The notes: a model not told the origin generated them from the sequence alone. A stretch of DNA of 64,000 nt from an uncultured Duodenibacillus sp. (GCA_944388865.1 CALXKM010000049.1:62001-126000); one strand, 5' to 3'; counted from the first letter of the stretch, positions 10,196 through 20,798 are shown. A program made the numbers and translations.

Positions 10196-10298
10196 GAGCA
10201 ACGGCACATGTGCTGCTTCAACAAGAAACGAGGCGCAATGGGGCTTTTTTCAACAACTTCGAGCGCTTGGCGGCAGTGCGAGCCGCTTGTGATGCATC

Positions 10299-11573
10299 AT
10301 GACTGAAACTGTGTATGCTGCGCGCCGCAAATCCGCGGCGGTTGTAATTGAGCATGCGGACTGCCGCGTGCGCATGGGTGCAGGCGCTCCCGTTGTTGTG
10401 CAGTCAATGACCAACACGGCGACCGAGGACATTTGCGCCAGCGTCAAGCAGGTTGCCGCGTTAGCGCTTGCGGGCAGTGAACTTGTGCGTCTGACGGTCA
10501 ATACGCCTGAAGCGGCCCGCGCCGTGCCCCGCATTCGCGAGGCGCTCGATGAAAAAGGAATTTATGTGCCGCTTGTAGGGGACTTTCACTACAACGGGCA
10601 CAAGCTTCTGGCCGACTATCCCGAATGCGCACAGGCGCTTTCAAAGTACCGCATCAATCCGGGCAATGTCGGCAAGGGAATTCGACACGAAGACAATTTT
10701 GCGGTCATGGTCGAGACCGCGGTGCGCAACAACAAGGCCGTTCGCATCGGCGTCAATGGCGGCAGCCTGGACAAAGAGCTGCTCTCGGCGATGATGGATG
10801 CCAACCGCGCGCTCAATAAACCGCGCGACGTACACGACGTTTGGATTGATGCCATTGTCGAGAGCGCCGCGCAAAGCGCCGAGCGTGCGCAGCAGCTGGG
10901 TCTGCCGACCGAAAAAATCGTTCTCTCTGCCAAGGTGAGCGATGTGTCCGATCTGATTGCCGTCAACCGTAAGCTTGCCGCGCGCGGACCTTGGGCGCTG
11001 CATCTGGGATTAACAGAGGCCGGCATCGGCACCAAGGGGATTGTGGCAAGCAGCGCCGCCCTTGCGGTGCTTCTGGCCGAAGGAATCGGCGATACGATCC
11101 GCATTTCGATTACGCCAGCCCCGGGCAAGGCGCGAGAAGAAGAAGTGATCGTTGCGCAGGAGCTCCTGCAGAGCATGGGGCTGCGCAATTTTTCTCCGCT
11201 TGTTGTTTCGTGCCCCGGATGCGGACGTACCTCAAGCGATCTGTTTCAGCACCTCGCGCAGCGCACGCAGCAGTTTTTGCGTGCGAGAATGCCCGAGTGG
11301 CGTACAACTGCCCCCGGCGCTGCCGGCATGCGCGTGGCCGTGATGGGCTGCGTGGTCAATGGCCCAGGCGAGAGCGCCAGCGCCGATATCGGCATCAGCT
11401 TGCCTGGGCGCGGCGAAAGCCCCGTAGCTCCCGTGTATGCCGATGGGGTAAAAATTGCAGCTCTCAAGGGCGAGACAATGGCCGAGGACTTTGAGCAGCT
11501 CATTGAACAATATGTGATGCGCCGCTATGCGTGCGGCTGCTGCCGGCAGACCGACAGCGGACAAAAAAAATAA
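10299..11573 (+). CDS. ispG: 4-hydroxy-3-methylbut-2-enyl-diphosphate synthase
   Basis: 424 aa, the usual length for the proteobacterial two-domain form. The TIM-barrel half starts at about residue 20. The 4Fe-4S ligands are in SCPGCGR (two Cys) and [11 protein letters not shown] (one Cys). It catalyses the next-to-last step of the MEP isoprenoid pathway. The C-terminus ends in a Cys-rich tail ([11 protein letters not shown]) not needed by the fold. hisS follows after 18 bases. The 103 bases upstream hold no gene; the rodZ-like gene often found between rlmN and ispG in related genomes is absent here. Confidence 0.97.
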   Translation: MTETVYAARRKSAAVVIEHADCRVRMGAGAPVVVQSMTNTATEDICASVKQVAALALAGSELVRLTVNTPEAARAVPRIREALDEKGIYVPLVGDFHYNGHKLLADYPECAQALSKYRINPGNVGKGIRHEDNFAVMVETAVRNNKAVRIGVNGGSLDKELLSAMMDANRALNKPRDVHDVWIDAIVESAAQSAERAQQLGLPTEKIVLSAKVSDVSDLIAVNRKLAARGPWALHLGLTEAGIGTKGIVASSAALAVLLAEGIGDTIRISITPAPGKAREEEVIVAQELLQSMGLRNFSPLVVSCPGCGRTSSDLFQHLAQRTQQFLRARMPEWRTTAPGAAGMRVAVMGCVVNGPGESASADIGISLPGRGESPVAPVYADGVKIAALKGETMAEDFEQLIEQYVMRRYACGCCRQTDSGQKK

Positions 11574-11591
11574 TTTGGGGATGCAAACATC

Positions 11592-12881
11592 ATGGCAAAA
11601 ATAAAAATCACTGGCGTCAAAGGCATGAACGACATGCTTCCTGCCGACGCTCCGATTTGGGAGAAGTTTGAAGATGCCGCAAGACAAACCGCGGCCTCTT
11701 ACGGATATCGTCAGATTCGCACGCCGATTCTTGAAGCCACGCAGCTTTTCAGCCGCGGCATCGGAGAGGTGACCGACATCGTTGAAAAGGAGATGTATTC
11801 CTTTACCGACAGCATGAACGGCGAGCAGCTGACGCTGCGCCCGGAAAACACCTCGGCTGTCGTGCGCTCGGTCATTGAACACAATCTCACCTACGGCGCT
11901 CCGCAGCGTCTTTGGTATTTTGGACCGATGTTTCGTCATGAGCGTCCTCAGCGCGGGCGTTATCGCCAGTTCTATCAATTTGGCTGCGAAGCGCTCGGGT
12001 TTGCAGGGCCTGACATTGATATTGAAATGATTGCAATGCTCTCGCGCTTGTGGAAGCGCCTGGGCATCGAGGCTCGTCTTGAGCTCAACAGCCTGGGAGC
12101 GCTTGAAGAGCGCGCCCGGCATCGTCAGGCGCTCATCGAGTACTTTGAAGCGAATCAGGACGTACTCGATGAAGATGCCAAGAGGCGTCTTTACACCAAT
12201 CCGCTGCGCATTCTGGATACGAAGAATCCTGCCATGCAGGATTTGGTCAATGCTGCTCCGAAACTGCTCGATTATCTGGGAGAAGAATCTAGGGCCTTCC
12301 TCGGCAAGCTTGAGGCAGGGGTGCAGGCCCTTGGCATCAGCTACAGCATCAATCCGCGATTGGTGCGCGGTCTTGACTATTACAACCACACCGTTTTCGA
12401 GTGGATTACCGAGCGGCTCGGCAGCCAAGGCACGATCTGCGGCGGCGGCCGTTATGATCCGCTTGTAGAGATGCTCGGAGGGCGGCCGACGCCGGCCGTG
12501 GGCTTTGCTATGGGCGCCGAACGCGTCATTGAGCTCATGCGCGAGACTGCTGGCGAGGTTGTTGTTTGCGACTGCGACATTTATATTGCGCATCAGGGCG
12601 GACACACCGAGCTTGTGGCCCGCACGATCGGCGAAAAGCTGCGTGATGCGGGCTTGCGCGTGATCGTGCATGCCGGATCGACAAGCTTTAAGTCGATGAT
12701 GCGCCGTGCCGACCAGTCGCTTGCCCGCTGGGCAGTAATTGCCGGCGAGAGCGAAGTCGATGAGGGCATGGTAAGCGTCAAGCAGCTGCGCGACGCTGCC
12801 GGATCTCAGGTCTTTGCCGATCAGATGCGCGTTGAAATTGATGCGCTTGGAGAAATGTTCGGCCGTCGTGCCGAAGACTGA
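11592..12881 (+). CDS. hisS: Histidyl-tRNA synthetase
   Basis: 429 aa class II synthetase. Motif 1 region [12 protein letters not shown], motif 2 [18 protein letters not shown], the histidine-specific loop [15 protein letters not shown] and motif 3 area GGGRYD are all present. The C-terminal anticodon-binding domain starts near residue 320. It charges tRNA-His. A separate HisZ paralogue lies 8 kb downstream (20799). The order ispG-hisS-yfgM-bamB-der is the standard beta/gammaproteobacterial cluster. A hairpin terminator lies just past the stop. Confidence 0.98.
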   Translation: MAKIKITGVKGMNDMLPADAPIWEKFEDAARQTAASYGYRQIRTPILEATQLFSRGIGEVTDIVEKEMYSFTDSMNGEQLTLRPENTSAVVRSVIEHNLTYGAPQRLWYFGPMFRHERPQRGRYRQFYQFGCEALGFAGPDIDIEMIAMLSRLWKRLGIEARLELNSLGALEERARHRQALIEYFEANQDVLDEDAKRRLYTNPLRILDTKNPAMQDLVNAAPKLLDYLGEESRAFLGKLEAGVQALGISYSINPRLVRGLDYYNHTVFEWITERLGSQGTICGGGRYDPLVEMLGGRPTPAVGFAMGAERVIELMRETAGEVVVCDCDIYIAHQGGHTELVARTIGEKLRDAGLRVIVHAGSTSFKSMMRRADQSLARWAVIAGESEVDEGMVSVKQLRDAAGSQVFADQMRVEIDALGEMFGRRAED

Positions 12882-12888
12882 GTCAGTT

Positions 12889-12919
12889 GCGCTTTTGGCA
12901 TAAAGCGCGCCGTTTTTTT
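12889..12919 (+). terminator. Terminator after hisS
   Basis: GCGCTTT-TGGCAT-AAAGCGC perfect 7-bp stem, then GCCG and seven T. It separates ispG-hisS from yfgM-bamB. Confidence 0.7.
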
Positions 12920-12957
12920 GACGAATTCATAAGCCGAGAACAAAGGAAGTACTGCTC

Positions 12958-13599
12958 ATGGCATACGATTTGGAAGAACAAGAGTCATTAGACCAACTGA
13001 AGGCCTGGTGGGAGAAATGGGGTACGCTCACAATGAGCGTCATCACTGCGGGGTGCCTGGCTTTTGCCGCCTACAACGGATGGAATTGGTACCAGCGCTA
13101 TCAGGGCAACAAGGCCACGGTGGCTTATGTACAGCTGCAGACGGCTTTTGTGCAAGACGATGAGAAAAACATCAAGTCGCTTGCCGACGGCCTGATGAAG
13201 GAGTATCCGAACCATGTGTTTGCCTCGCTTGCCGCTTTGATGAAGGCTTCAAGCGATCAGAAGGCCGGCCGCATCGACGAAGCCCGTGCCGCTTTGAACT
13301 GGGTGATCAACGATGCCAAGCGTGCAGAGTACGATGCTGTGGCTCGCGTGCGCCTTGCCGGTCTTGAGCTCGATGCCAAGAATCCTCAAAAGGCAATGGA
13401 AATCATGAAGGGCATCGCTGCTGCTGAGGCCAACGCGCCGATGGTTCTTGACCGTCTGGGCGATGTGCATCTGGCGCTCGGAGAAGTTGAAAACGCAAGA
13501 CAGGCTTGGAATAAGGCTCTTGCCGCCGACGCCAATGACGGGTATCTGCTTGCGCTGATTTCGCTCAAGCTGCAGGCTCTGCCTGATCCCAAGGTTTAA
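12958..13599 (+). CDS. yfgM: YfgM-like TPR protein (SecYEG ancillary subunit)
   Basis: 213 aa. A short cytosolic N-terminus (YDLEEQESLDQLKAWWEKWG) precedes one membrane helix at about residues 21-42 and a periplasmic TPR-like region (TPR_21 family) with repeats near residues 75-205. The family member in E. coli binds SecYEG and the chaperone PpiD. The start motif with the conserved WWxxWG is typical. Located between hisS and bamB as in other genomes, which supports a role in envelope protein export. Confidence 0.92.
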   Translation: MAYDLEEQESLDQLKAWWEKWGTLTMSVITAGCLAFAAYNGWNWYQRYQGNKATVAYVQLQTAFVQDDEKNIKSLADGLMKEYPNHVFASLAALMKASSDQKAGRIDEARAALNWVINDAKRAEYDAVARVRLAGLELDAKNPQKAMEIMKGIAAAEANAPMVLDRLGDVHLALGEVENARQAWNKALAADANDGYLLALISLKLQALPDPKV

Positions 13600-13694
13600 A
13601 AAATAGGGACAACAAGCCGGCAGTCTTCGGACAAGCTCTCAAGAGCGTTAGGTTCCGGCTCTTTCCCAAACGATAACGACGGAGTATTTCTGCA

Positions 13695-14822
13695 ATGCTC
13701 AAGCAAAAGCTCACCGTTTTGGTTGCCGCAGCAGCCAGCGCGCTTGTCATTTCCGGCTGCAGTTCGACGAACTCGCATGAGCCGGCCGAACTCAACGATA
13801 TTCGCGAACTTGTCCAAAGCAGCGAAGTCTGGTCGAAAAATCTCGGTCAGACCGAAGGCAGTCTGATTGCGCCTGTCGTGACGTCTACGGGTATCTACTC
13901 GGCAGGCGGCAACGAGCTCTATCGCATTGATCCGAAGACGGGCGACATCGTCTGGAGCCGTGAAGCTGATGCGGAAATTTCTGCCGGCGTGGGCAGCGAC
14001 GGACACTATATCGCCGTCGGAACGGTCAAGGGTGAAGTTGAGGTTTACGACTCCGAAGGCGAACGTCTGTGGACGGCGCGGCTATCGAGTGAAGTGAGCG
14101 TGCCGCCTTTGGTGGGCTCGGGCTTTGTGTTTGTGCGCACGGCCGACACCCGCATTACGGCTTTCGATGCGGCCTCCGGCGAGCGGCGTTGGCGCTATCA
14201 GTCGCAGGTACCCTCTTTGACCGTGCGAGCCCCTTCGCAGATGCGTTTTTCGCCTGCAGGAGTTCTGGTCGGCCAGGCCAACGGAAGATTGCTTGCGCTT
14301 GACGGCAACGGCCGTACCGTGTTTGAAGCGCTTGTCGCGCAGCCCAAGGGCATCACCGAGGTCGAGCGTCTTGTAGATGTGGTAGGAACGCCGCTCGTTG
14401 ACGCCAACATGATGTGCGCATCGGCTTTTCAGGGCGGAGTGTTGTGCATGTCTTCGAGCAACGGAAAAACGCTTTGGCGCGTGGATGTTGATGCAGTAAC
14501 GGGGCCTGTGACCGACGGCCGCAATGTGTATGTGGTGACGGCGCGCGGCGAAGTCAATGCTTATGACTATCAGACTGGAAAGGCGGTTTGGAGCAATTCT
14601 TCGCTGTTGTGGCGTGATCCTTCGGCGCCGGCCGTGCTGGGAGATGTGCTTGCGCTCGGAGACTTCGAAGGCGTGGTGCACTTTCTTGATCCGGAAACGG
14701 GGGAAATCATCGGACGCAGCTCGGTCGACGGCGCGGTTCGAGTGCCGCCGATCTCCATGGGCGACGGCGCCGTGTTTCAGACCGAAGAGGGTGAAATTTC
14801 CTACATTCGCGCCGTGAAGTAG
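13695..14822 (+). CDS. bamB: Outer-membrane assembly lipoprotein BamB
   Basis: 375 aa. Signal peptide with lipobox VISGC (Cys22), then a PQQ-type beta-propeller with repeated blades (LYRIDPKTGDIVWSR, ITAFDAASGERRWRY, VNAYDYQTGKAVW, VHFLDPETGEIIG). BamB is a scaffold of the BAM complex that inserts beta-barrel proteins. The hydrophobic interface expected on the propeller face cannot be judged from sequence alone. It sits between yfgM and der, the conserved order. Confidence 0.96.
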   Translation: MLKQKLTVLVAAAASALVISGCSSTNSHEPAELNDIRELVQSSEVWSKNLGQTEGSLIAPVVTSTGIYSAGGNELYRIDPKTGDIVWSREADAEISAGVGSDGHYIAVGTVKGEVEVYDSEGERLWTARLSSEVSVPPLVGSGFVFVRTADTRITAFDAASGERRWRYQSQVPSLTVRAPSQMRFSPAGVLVGQANGRLLALDGNGRTVFEALVAQPKGITEVERLVDVVGTPLVDANMMCASAFQGGVLCMSSSNGKTLWRVDVDAVTGPVTDGRNVYVVTARGEVNAYDYQTGKAVWSNSSLLWRDPSAPAVLGDVLALGDFEGVVHFLDPETGEIIGRSSVDGAVRVPPISMGDGAVFQTEEGEISYIRAVK

Positions 14823-14880
14823 GCCCCTGGGCGCGGCTTTTTGAATTCAGACAAGTTTTTGCTGGGCACGTTTCGTAGTT

Positions 14881-16239
14881 ATGCTTCCTGTTGTTGCCTT
14901 AGTCGGCCGACCGAATGTCGGCAAATCGACATTGTTTAACAGACTCACGCGCAGTCGAGATGCCATTGTGGCTGATTTTCCTGGCCTGACCCGAGATCGT
15001 CAGTATGGTCAGGGCCGCATTGGCCCGTGCCCCTACATTGTTGTAGATACGGGCGGTTTTGAACCTGTCAAGAGCGAGGGCATTGTGCGTGAAATGGCCG
15101 ATCAAGCCGAAGCCGCCATTGCCGAGGCTGACGTCATTGTTTTTGTGTGCGATGCCCGAAGCGGCCTGACGCCGCACGATGAGCGCATTGCCAGACGTCT
15201 GCGCGTGGCCGGACGACCCGTATGGTTGGCGGTCAATAAGTGCGAAGGACTAGCCGGAGAGCATGTCGCTGAATTTCACGAACTCGGCATGGGCGAGCCG
15301 CGCCGGATCTCGGCCACGCACGGTCACGGCGTAGCAGCGCTCATGAATGAGGTTCTCGCCGACTTTGCAAGCGAGCAAAAAGAAAGCGAAGAGCCTGAAG
15401 CTGACGAAAACGCGCCAAAGCGCATCAAGGTATGTCTGGCCGGGCGTCCGAACGTGGGCAAGTCGACGCTTGCCAACGCGCTTTTAGGCGAAGATCGCAT
15501 GATTGCCTTTGACATGCCCGGCACGACGCGCGATGCAATCAAGGTGGATTTTGAAGCCGACGGACAGCCTTTTAGACTCATTGATACGGCAGGGCTGCGC
15601 CGCAAGGGAAAAGTTTTTGAGGCCATTGAAAAGTTTTCCGTCATCAAGACGCTGCAGGCCATTGAAGAGTGCAACGTCTGCATTCTTGTGCTCGATGCCA
15701 AGGAGGGCATCAGCACGTCGGATGCGCATATTGCAGGCTATGCGATGCAGGCCGGCCGCGCGCTCGTCGTGGCGGTTAACAAGTGGGATGGGCTCGACAG
15801 CTATCAGCGCAGCATGGTTGACACCGATATCGAACGCAAGTTTCACTTTTTGCGCTGGGCGCGCTTCATTCATATCTCGGCGCTCAAGAAAAACGGACTC
15901 AACCATCTCATGAAGGCTGTGCGAGATGCGCACGCTGCAAGTTTTGCCAAGCTCTCGACGCCGAAGCTTACGAGAACCCTTCTTGATGCCGTTCAACAGC
16001 AGCAGCCCGCGCGCAGCGGTCGTACCAGACCCAAGCTTCGCTATGCGCACCAAGGCGGCATGAATCCTCTCGTGATTGTCATTCATGGCAATAGTCTGCA
16101 AGCGGTCTCAGATAGCTACAAGCGCTATTTGGAAGGAGTCTTCAGGCAGGCATTCAATCTGGCGGGCACGCCGCTTCGAGTGGAATTCAAAACCAATCGA
16201 AACCCGTACGCAGAAGAAGACTCGGGAAAATCACGGTGA
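14881..16239 (+). CDS. der: GTPase Der (EngA), 50S assembly factor
   Basis: 452 aa with two tandem G domains, the hallmark of Der: GRPNVGKST at residues 9-17 and again near residue 188. Each is followed by its own DTxG and NKxx boxes (NKCEG, NKWDG). The C-terminal KH-like domain starts near residue 360 ([15 protein letters not shown]). Der is needed for late 50S subunit assembly. It is followed by a short terminator-like hairpin and 327 bases before hfq. Confidence 0.98.
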   Translation: MLPVVALVGRPNVGKSTLFNRLTRSRDAIVADFPGLTRDRQYGQGRIGPCPYIVVDTGGFEPVKSEGIVREMADQAEAAIAEADVIVFVCDARSGLTPHDERIARRLRVAGRPVWLAVNKCEGLAGEHVAEFHELGMGEPRRISATHGHGVAALMNEVLADFASEQKESEEPEADENAPKRIKVCLAGRPNVGKSTLANALLGEDRMIAFDMPGTTRDAIKVDFEADGQPFRLIDTAGLRRKGKVFEAIEKFSVIKTLQAIEECNVCILVLDAKEGISTSDAHIAGYAMQAGRALVVAVNKWDGLDSYQRSMVDTDIERKFHFLRWARFIHISALKKNGLNHLMKAVRDAHAASFAKLSTPKLTRTLLDAVQQQQPARSGRTRPKLRYAHQGGMNPLVIVIHGNSLQAVSDSYKRYLEGVFRQAFNLAGTPLRVEFKTNRNPYAEEDSGKSR

Positions 16240-16266
16240 AAAGCTTTTTTTTGAAGCTTTTTTCAG
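16239..16266 (+). terminator. Weak terminator after der
   Basis: AAAAGCTT and AAGCTTTT pair around an 8-T-rich loop, followed by more T. It overlaps the last base of the der stop codon. AT-rich stem, so only moderately convincing. Confidence 0.5.
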
Positions 16267-16566
16267 GGAAGTACAGGTTTTTCGAGGCAATCGAAGGTTT
16301 TTTGTTTTAGTATTGAGCCATGCTCAGCGTCGCTTAAGACAGAAGGGCCGCAAGGTCTGCGTGATTGTTTCTTCTGATGCTCGAACGACGCGAGCGGGAC
16401 GGTCCGCCGGCATTTGATCCCAAATTAGGGTGAGGATACGGCTGCCGCATAACAACAAAAATGCAGGCGCAACTTCGGCATGTGCGTTTCGGCGCAGATT
16501 TCGCGGCAAGAGACTGATCGCGGGCCGCCCGGATCGATACGAAGCAGCGTCGACGGAGAACAAAAA
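16267..16566. other. hfq upstream region, no gene
   Basis: 300 bases without a supportable gene; the open frames here are short and out of phase with the neighbours. It must hold the hfq promoter, but I cannot assign one. A small palindrome ATTTG-ATCC-CAAAT lies at 16412-16425. The hfq frame itself is open upstream to 16480, but those residues do not resemble Hfq. Confidence 0.6.
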
Positions 16567-16806
16567 ATGGGTAGCAATAATAAAGGGCAGCTTCTGCAGG
16601 ATCCGTTCCTGAACATTCTGCGCAAGGATCACATTCCGGTGTCGATTTATCTCGTCAACGGCATCAAGCTTCAGGGACAGATTGAGTCATTTGATCAATA
16701 TGTGGTATTGCTGCGCAACACAGTGACGCAGATGGTGTACAAGCACGCCATCAGCACTGTGGTGCCGACGCGAGCCGTCAATATGCCTAGCGTGCCGGAA
16801 GACTAA
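16567..16806 (+). CDS. hfq: RNA chaperone Hfq
   Basis: 79 aa. The start at 16567 gives the canonical [20 protein letters not shown] followed by Sm1 ([20 protein letters not shown]) and Sm2 with the YKHAIST signature that lines the proximal uridine pocket. The C-terminal tail is very short, as in most betaproteobacteria. Hfq forms a hexamer that pairs small RNAs with mRNAs. hflX starts 2 bases after the stop, so the two genes are translationally close. Confidence 0.98.
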   Translation: MGSNNKGQLLQDPFLNILRKDHIPVSIYLVNGIKLQGQIESFDQYVVLLRNTVTQMVYKHAISTVVPTRAVNMPSVPED

Positions 16807-16808
16807 AG

Positions 16809-18032
16809 TTGGCAAAATTTCAATTCGACAGCGCGCGGGAGGCAGAGGCCGCCCGCGCGTTTCTTGTGACTGTGGCACTCGGTCGTCCAGTTTTGACGGA
16901 TGCGGCCGAGGAACTCACCGAGCTTGTGCGCTCAGACGCTTTAGAGCCTGTGGGGCTTATGCAGGCTCGGCGCGACAAGCCCGATCCTGCTACGTATCTC
17001 GGCAGCGGCAAAATTGAAGAGATCAAGGGACTTGCGGAAGCCTCTCGCGCCGACGTCGTGGTTTTCGATGCGGCGCTTTCGGCTGCGCAGGAGCGCAACA
17101 TTGCAAATGTGATCGGCAAGCCCGTGATGGATCGCACGGAGCTGATTCTGGAAATTTTCCGGCGTCGAGCCAAGAGCAAAGAAGGACGTTTGCAGGTTGA
17201 GCTTGCGCGGCTCGAGCATCTCTCAACGCGATTAGTGCGCGGATGGACGCACTTGGAGCGCCAAAGAGGCGGCTTAGGCAAAACGGGCGGACCGGGCGAA
17301 AAGCAAATTGAACTCGATCGCCGCATGATTGCCTCGCGTGTGAAAATGCTGCGCGCACAGCTCAAAAAACTTGAGCGCCAGCGTGATACGCAACGTCGAT
17401 CCAGACTTAGAACCGATACGCTCACCGTGAGCCTTGTGGGCTATACCAATGCGGGCAAATCGACGCTCTTTAATGCGCTTGTGCGAGAAAAGACTTACGC
17501 GGCCGATCAACTCTTTGCCACGCTCGATACGACAGCCCGCCGCTGCTGGGTGAGCGACGAGGAAACAGTCATTCTCTCGGATACTGTGGGATTTATTCGC
17601 GGGCTGCCGCATCAACTCGTGGAGGCTTTCAAGTCGACGCTCGATGAAACGGTGCACGCCGACGTGCTGCTGCATGTGGTCGATTCAAGCTCGCCGGTAA
17701 AAGAAGAACAGATGGCATCGGTGGCCGAAGTGCTCGCGCAGATTGATGCCGATGAGATTCCGGTGATTACCGTGTTCAATAAAATCGACGTCTCGGGGCT
17801 TGATGCTCAGATTCAGCGTCGTGCTGACGGTACGGTGAAGTCTGTTGCCATCAGTGCGGCAACGGGGGTCGGACTTGACCTGCTTCGGCAGGCTCTTGCA
17901 GAGACTTCGGCGCGCATGCGTGTGGAAAATGCTTCCAAGCCGCGAGAGCTCGAAGACTGGGAGCTTGAAGAGGCTCCGCGGACTGCCAAGTCTGATGACG
18001 AGGCGCTGCGCGAGCTTGAGGCCCTTTTGTAG
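16809..18032 (+). CDS. hflX: Ribosome-associated GTPase HflX
   Basis: 407 aa. Translation most likely begins at a TTG codon (16809), two bases after the hfq stop; the next in-frame ATG is about 50 residues in and would remove the N-terminal nucleotide-binding region. The HflX N-domain holds YLGSGKIEEI, followed by the helical linker RGGLGKTGGPGEKQIELDRR, and the G domain has GYTNAGKST, DTVGFIRGLPH and NKID. It splits stalled 70S ribosomes under stress (family knowledge). hflK and hflC follow. Confidence 0.95.
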   Translation: MAKFQFDSAREAEAARAFLVTVALGRPVLTDAAEELTELVRSDALEPVGLMQARRDKPDPATYLGSGKIEEIKGLAEASRADVVVFDAALSAAQERNIANVIGKPVMDRTELILEIFRRRAKSKEGRLQVELARLEHLSTRLVRGWTHLERQRGGLGKTGGPGEKQIELDRRMIASRVKMLRAQLKKLERQRDTQRRSRLRTDTLTVSLVGYTNAGKSTLFNALVREKTYAADQLFATLDTTARRCWVSDEETVILSDTVGFIRGLPHQLVEAFKSTLDETVHADVLLHVVDSSSPVKEEQMASVAEVLAQIDADEIPVITVFNKIDVSGLDAQIQRRADGTVKSVAISAATGVGLDLLRQALAETSARMRVENASKPRELEDWELEEAPRTAKSDDEALRELEALL

Positions 18033-18171
18033 CAGTGTGGTGTAACAAGCCGTTAGACGGGTGCAGAAGCCAAGCGGGTGGATGCTAAACTCATACGGCA
18101 TTTTTCTTTGGTGTTGTTCTCCCGCCGGCGAGATGGTCCGCGCGGGTGATGAAAAAGGAAAGAATTCATAC

Positions 18172-19674
18172 ATGTCTATCAATGACCCTCAGTGGGGCCG
18201 CAATGCCGGTTCAGGCAATGCATCGGGCGCAGAGGACGAAAATCGTTCCGGCTCGATGTCCGATGATGATCGAAACCAGTCCAACGAAGATCAGCGCCGT
18301 GAAGAAGTCGACAAGGGCGAGTCGGGCGCTCAGAATTCTCGTGACGAGCACGCCGGCGATGATCGCAAAGATGCGCCGCGCAAAGGATCACAAGAAAATG
18401 ATCTGGATCAGCTCTGGGACGATTTCAATCGCATGATGGGCTCGATTCTCGGCGGCGGCCGCCCCCAGCAGCGCCGTCCCCGCGGCGAGGCCCGACGCGA
18501 AGAGCAGCGTGAAGGCAGCGCAGAAGATTTTTCTTCAGAACAGGAACGCGCCCAGCATCGCTCTGAACGAATTCTGCGCACCTCTCGCCGCGGCGGCGGA
18601 CGCGGAGGTGTTCCTGTTCATGCTTCGGGACGCGGACTGCTGGCTTTGATCGGCGTGGCGATCATCGGTTGGGCGGCTACGGGCATTTACATTGTCCCTG
18701 AAGGGCAGGTTGGCGTTGTGACCACATTTGGCCGCTATACAAGCGACAGTGCCGCCGGCATCAACTGGCGTGCTCCTTGGCCTATTCAGGATGTGGAAAT
18801 TGTCGATGTTTCAAGCATCAGAAAGGCTGAAATCGGCATTAACGGAAGCACGAGCAGACTTCGTGAAGCGCTCATGCTCACCGACGACGAAAACATCGTT
18901 GACGTCCAGTTCAATGTGCAGTACCGCATCAAGCCGCATCAGGCCAAGGAATTTCTTTTTCGCAGTCGCGACCCGGATCAGTCCGTGATTGATGCGGCCG
19001 AAAGCGCCATGCGCGAGGTTGTCGGCCGCAAGACGATGGATTCGGTGCTTTTTGAGAGCAAGCAGGAAATTGCCGAGAGCGTGAAGACGGCCATGCAGCA
19101 GATGCTAGATCGCTATCACACGGGCATCGAAGTGATGAGCGTGGCTATTCAGAATGCACAGCCGCCGCAGCCTGTGCAGGCCGCCTTCAATGATGCGGTC
19201 AAGGCTGGACAGGATCGCGAACGCCAGATCAATGAAGGTCAAGCCTATGCCAATGCTGTTGTGCCGGCAGCCCGCGGCACGGCTTCGCGTCTGGTGCAGG
19301 AGGCAGAAGGCTACAAGGCTCGCGTTGTTGAAACGGCAACAGGCGACGCAGAGCGCTTCAGTCTGGTCCTCGAGCAGTATCAGAAAGCTCCCAAAGTAAC
19401 GCGCGACCGCATCTATATCGATGCTATGCGCGATATCTATGCTTCGACCAAGAAGGTTCTTGTCGACAGCCGCAGCTCAAGCAATCTACTTTATCTGCCT
19501 TTTGACAAGCTGCTCGAGCAAAGCGCTCAGCAGGCGCGCTCGGCTTCGCAAACTCTTCTTCAGACGCAGCCTTTGGCGCAGCAGCCGGCCGCAACGAGTG
19601 CAAACTTTGCAGCCGAGCCCGCAGCTCAAAACGAATTTGATCCCCGTGAAGCGCTTCGTACGCGCGGTCGATAA
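18172..19674 (+). CDS. hflK: FtsH modulator HflK
   Basis: 500 aa from the ATG at 18172 (MSINDPQWGRNAG), preceded by AAAAAGGAAAG. The open frame runs back to 18061 but the Asn/Trp start is the conserved one. The N-terminal about 150 residues are very polar (Asp/Arg/Glu/Gly-rich), longer than usual. One membrane helix follows at about 157-176, then an SPFH/band-7 domain (VPEGQVGVVTTFGRY) and a Gln/Ala-rich tail. HflK and HflC form a periplasmic cage around the FtsH protease. hflC follows after 21 bases. Confidence 0.95.
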   Translation: MSINDPQWGRNAGSGNASGAEDENRSGSMSDDDRNQSNEDQRREEVDKGESGAQNSRDEHAGDDRKDAPRKGSQENDLDQLWDDFNRMMGSILGGGRPQQRRPRGEARREEQREGSAEDFSSEQERAQHRSERILRTSRRGGGRGGVPVHASGRGLLALIGVAIIGWAATGIYIVPEGQVGVVTTFGRYTSDSAAGINWRAPWPIQDVEIVDVSSIRKAEIGINGSTSRLREALMLTDDENIVDVQFNVQYRIKPHQAKEFLFRSRDPDQSVIDAAESAMREVVGRKTMDSVLFESKQEIAESVKTAMQQMLDRYHTGIEVMSVAIQNAQPPQPVQAAFNDAVKAGQDRERQINEGQAYANAVVPAARGTASRLVQEAEGYKARVVETATGDAERFSLVLEQYQKAPKVTRDRIYIDAMRDIYASTKKVLVDSRSSSNLLYLPFDKLLEQSAQQARSASQTLLQTQPLAQQPAATSANFAAEPAAQNEFDPREALRTRGR

Positions 19675-19695
19675 ACAGCAGGGGGAGAGCTAGAA

Positions 19696-20568
19696 ATGAA
19701 GAAATTTACGTCCCTCATCATCGCCGCTGCCATCGCTTTGGGGCTTGTGCGCTTGTGTGTGTACACCGTTGGCGAGCGTGAATATGCACTTGTCTTTGCG
19801 CTTGGAGAGCTCGTAGAGGTCAAGAGCGAACCTGGCCTTTACGTCAAGATGCCGGCTCCGCTGCAAAACGTCGTGTATCTTGACCGCCGCATTTTGACAA
19901 TGGATACGCCCCAGGCCGATCTTGTGCAGACGAGCGAAAAGAAAAATCTTCTTATCGACAGCTTTGTGAAGTGGCGCATTCAGGATCCCCGTTCTTACTG
20001 GGTGTCTTTTATCGGCAGTGAACGTGCTGCCGAAGACCGAGTGGCGGCACTGCTGCGAGATGTGCTCAACCAGACCGTCAATCGCCGAACCGTCAACGAG
20101 ATTACGAGTCGGGAAAGAGACCGCGCCATGAGTGAAATCAAGGGTGCTTTGCAGCAGCGCGTTAAGGATGTCGGCATTGAGATTGTCGATGTGCGCCTAA
20201 AGCGCGTTGACTTTACGCCTGAAATTTCCGAATCGGTCTATCGGCGCATGGAAGCCGAGCGCAAGCGCGTGGCAAGCGAAGAGCGCAGCATGGGTGCGGC
20301 CGCAGCTGAAAAAATTCGTGCTTCAGCCGATCGCGAGCGCGCGGTCATTCTTGCTGAAGCATATCGCGATGCCCAGCGCATCAAGGGCGAGGGCGATTCT
20401 CGAGCCAATGAGATTTATGCGAAGGCCTTTGAAAAAGATCCGGAATTTGCACGTTTTTACCGCAATCTTGATGCGTATCGGCAAAGCTTCGGCAAGCCGA
20501 CCGATATGATCGTGCTTGACGGATCTGGAGAGTTCTTTGAACTTCTCAAAGATCCCGAGCCTAAGTAA
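19696..20568 (+). CDS. hflC: FtsH modulator HflC
   Basis: 290 aa. An N-terminal signal anchor (residues about 5-22) is followed by an SPFH domain (VGEREYALVFALGELVEV) and a coiled coil rich in Glu/Arg/Ala (residues 170-240), ending in a short conserved motif MIVLDGSGEFF. It partners HflK in the same operon. Length matches the family (about 290-330). Confidence 0.96.
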   Translation: MKKFTSLIIAAAIALGLVRLCVYTVGEREYALVFALGELVEVKSEPGLYVKMPAPLQNVVYLDRRILTMDTPQADLVQTSEKKNLLIDSFVKWRIQDPRSYWVSFIGSERAAEDRVAALLRDVLNQTVNRRTVNEITSRERDRAMSEIKGALQQRVKDVGIEIVDVRLKRVDFTPEISESVYRRMEAERKRVASEERSMGAAAAEKIRASADRERAVILAEAYRDAQRIKGEGDSRANEIYAKAFEKDPEFARFYRNLDAYRQSFGKPTDMIVLDGSGEFFELLKDPEPK

Positions 20569-20594
20569 GACGAGGATTGAAGCAGGTTTTATCC

Positions 20595-20786
20595 ATGAAG
20601 GTATTGCTTCTTGCTTTGGGTTTCATGGTTGTCTTTGAGGGAATCTTTCCGCTCGTTGCACCCGAGTTGTGGCAGCGCTCGCTTGAGCGCATTGCGCAAA
20701 TTTCGCCAGAGACCGTGCGCCGAGCAGCGATGCTGATGGTGATTTGCGGTTTGGCTTGGATTTGGCTGTTGACTTCTTATATTTGA
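20595..20786 (+). CDS. DUF2065 small membrane protein
   Basis: 63 aa from the ATG at 20595 (MKVLLLALGFMVVFEGIFP). A TTG 18 bases earlier would add MKQVLS and cannot be excluded. Two hydrophobic helices, residues 2-20 and 43-60, flank a short polar stretch (SPETVRRAAM), matching the YjeT/DUF2065 family. Members are usually found between hflC and hisZ or purA, as here. Molecular function unknown. Confidence 0.85.
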   Translation: MKVLLLALGFMVVFEGIFPLVAPELWQRSLERIAQISPETVRRAAMLMVICGLAWIWLLTSYI

Positions 20787-20798
20787 GTGAAGTGAAAA

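Noticed and set aside
11232-12671. 479-codon minus-strand frame over ispG and hisS
   Set aside because: Shadow of two well-conserved + strand genes; no motif and unnatural His/Ala-rich composition.
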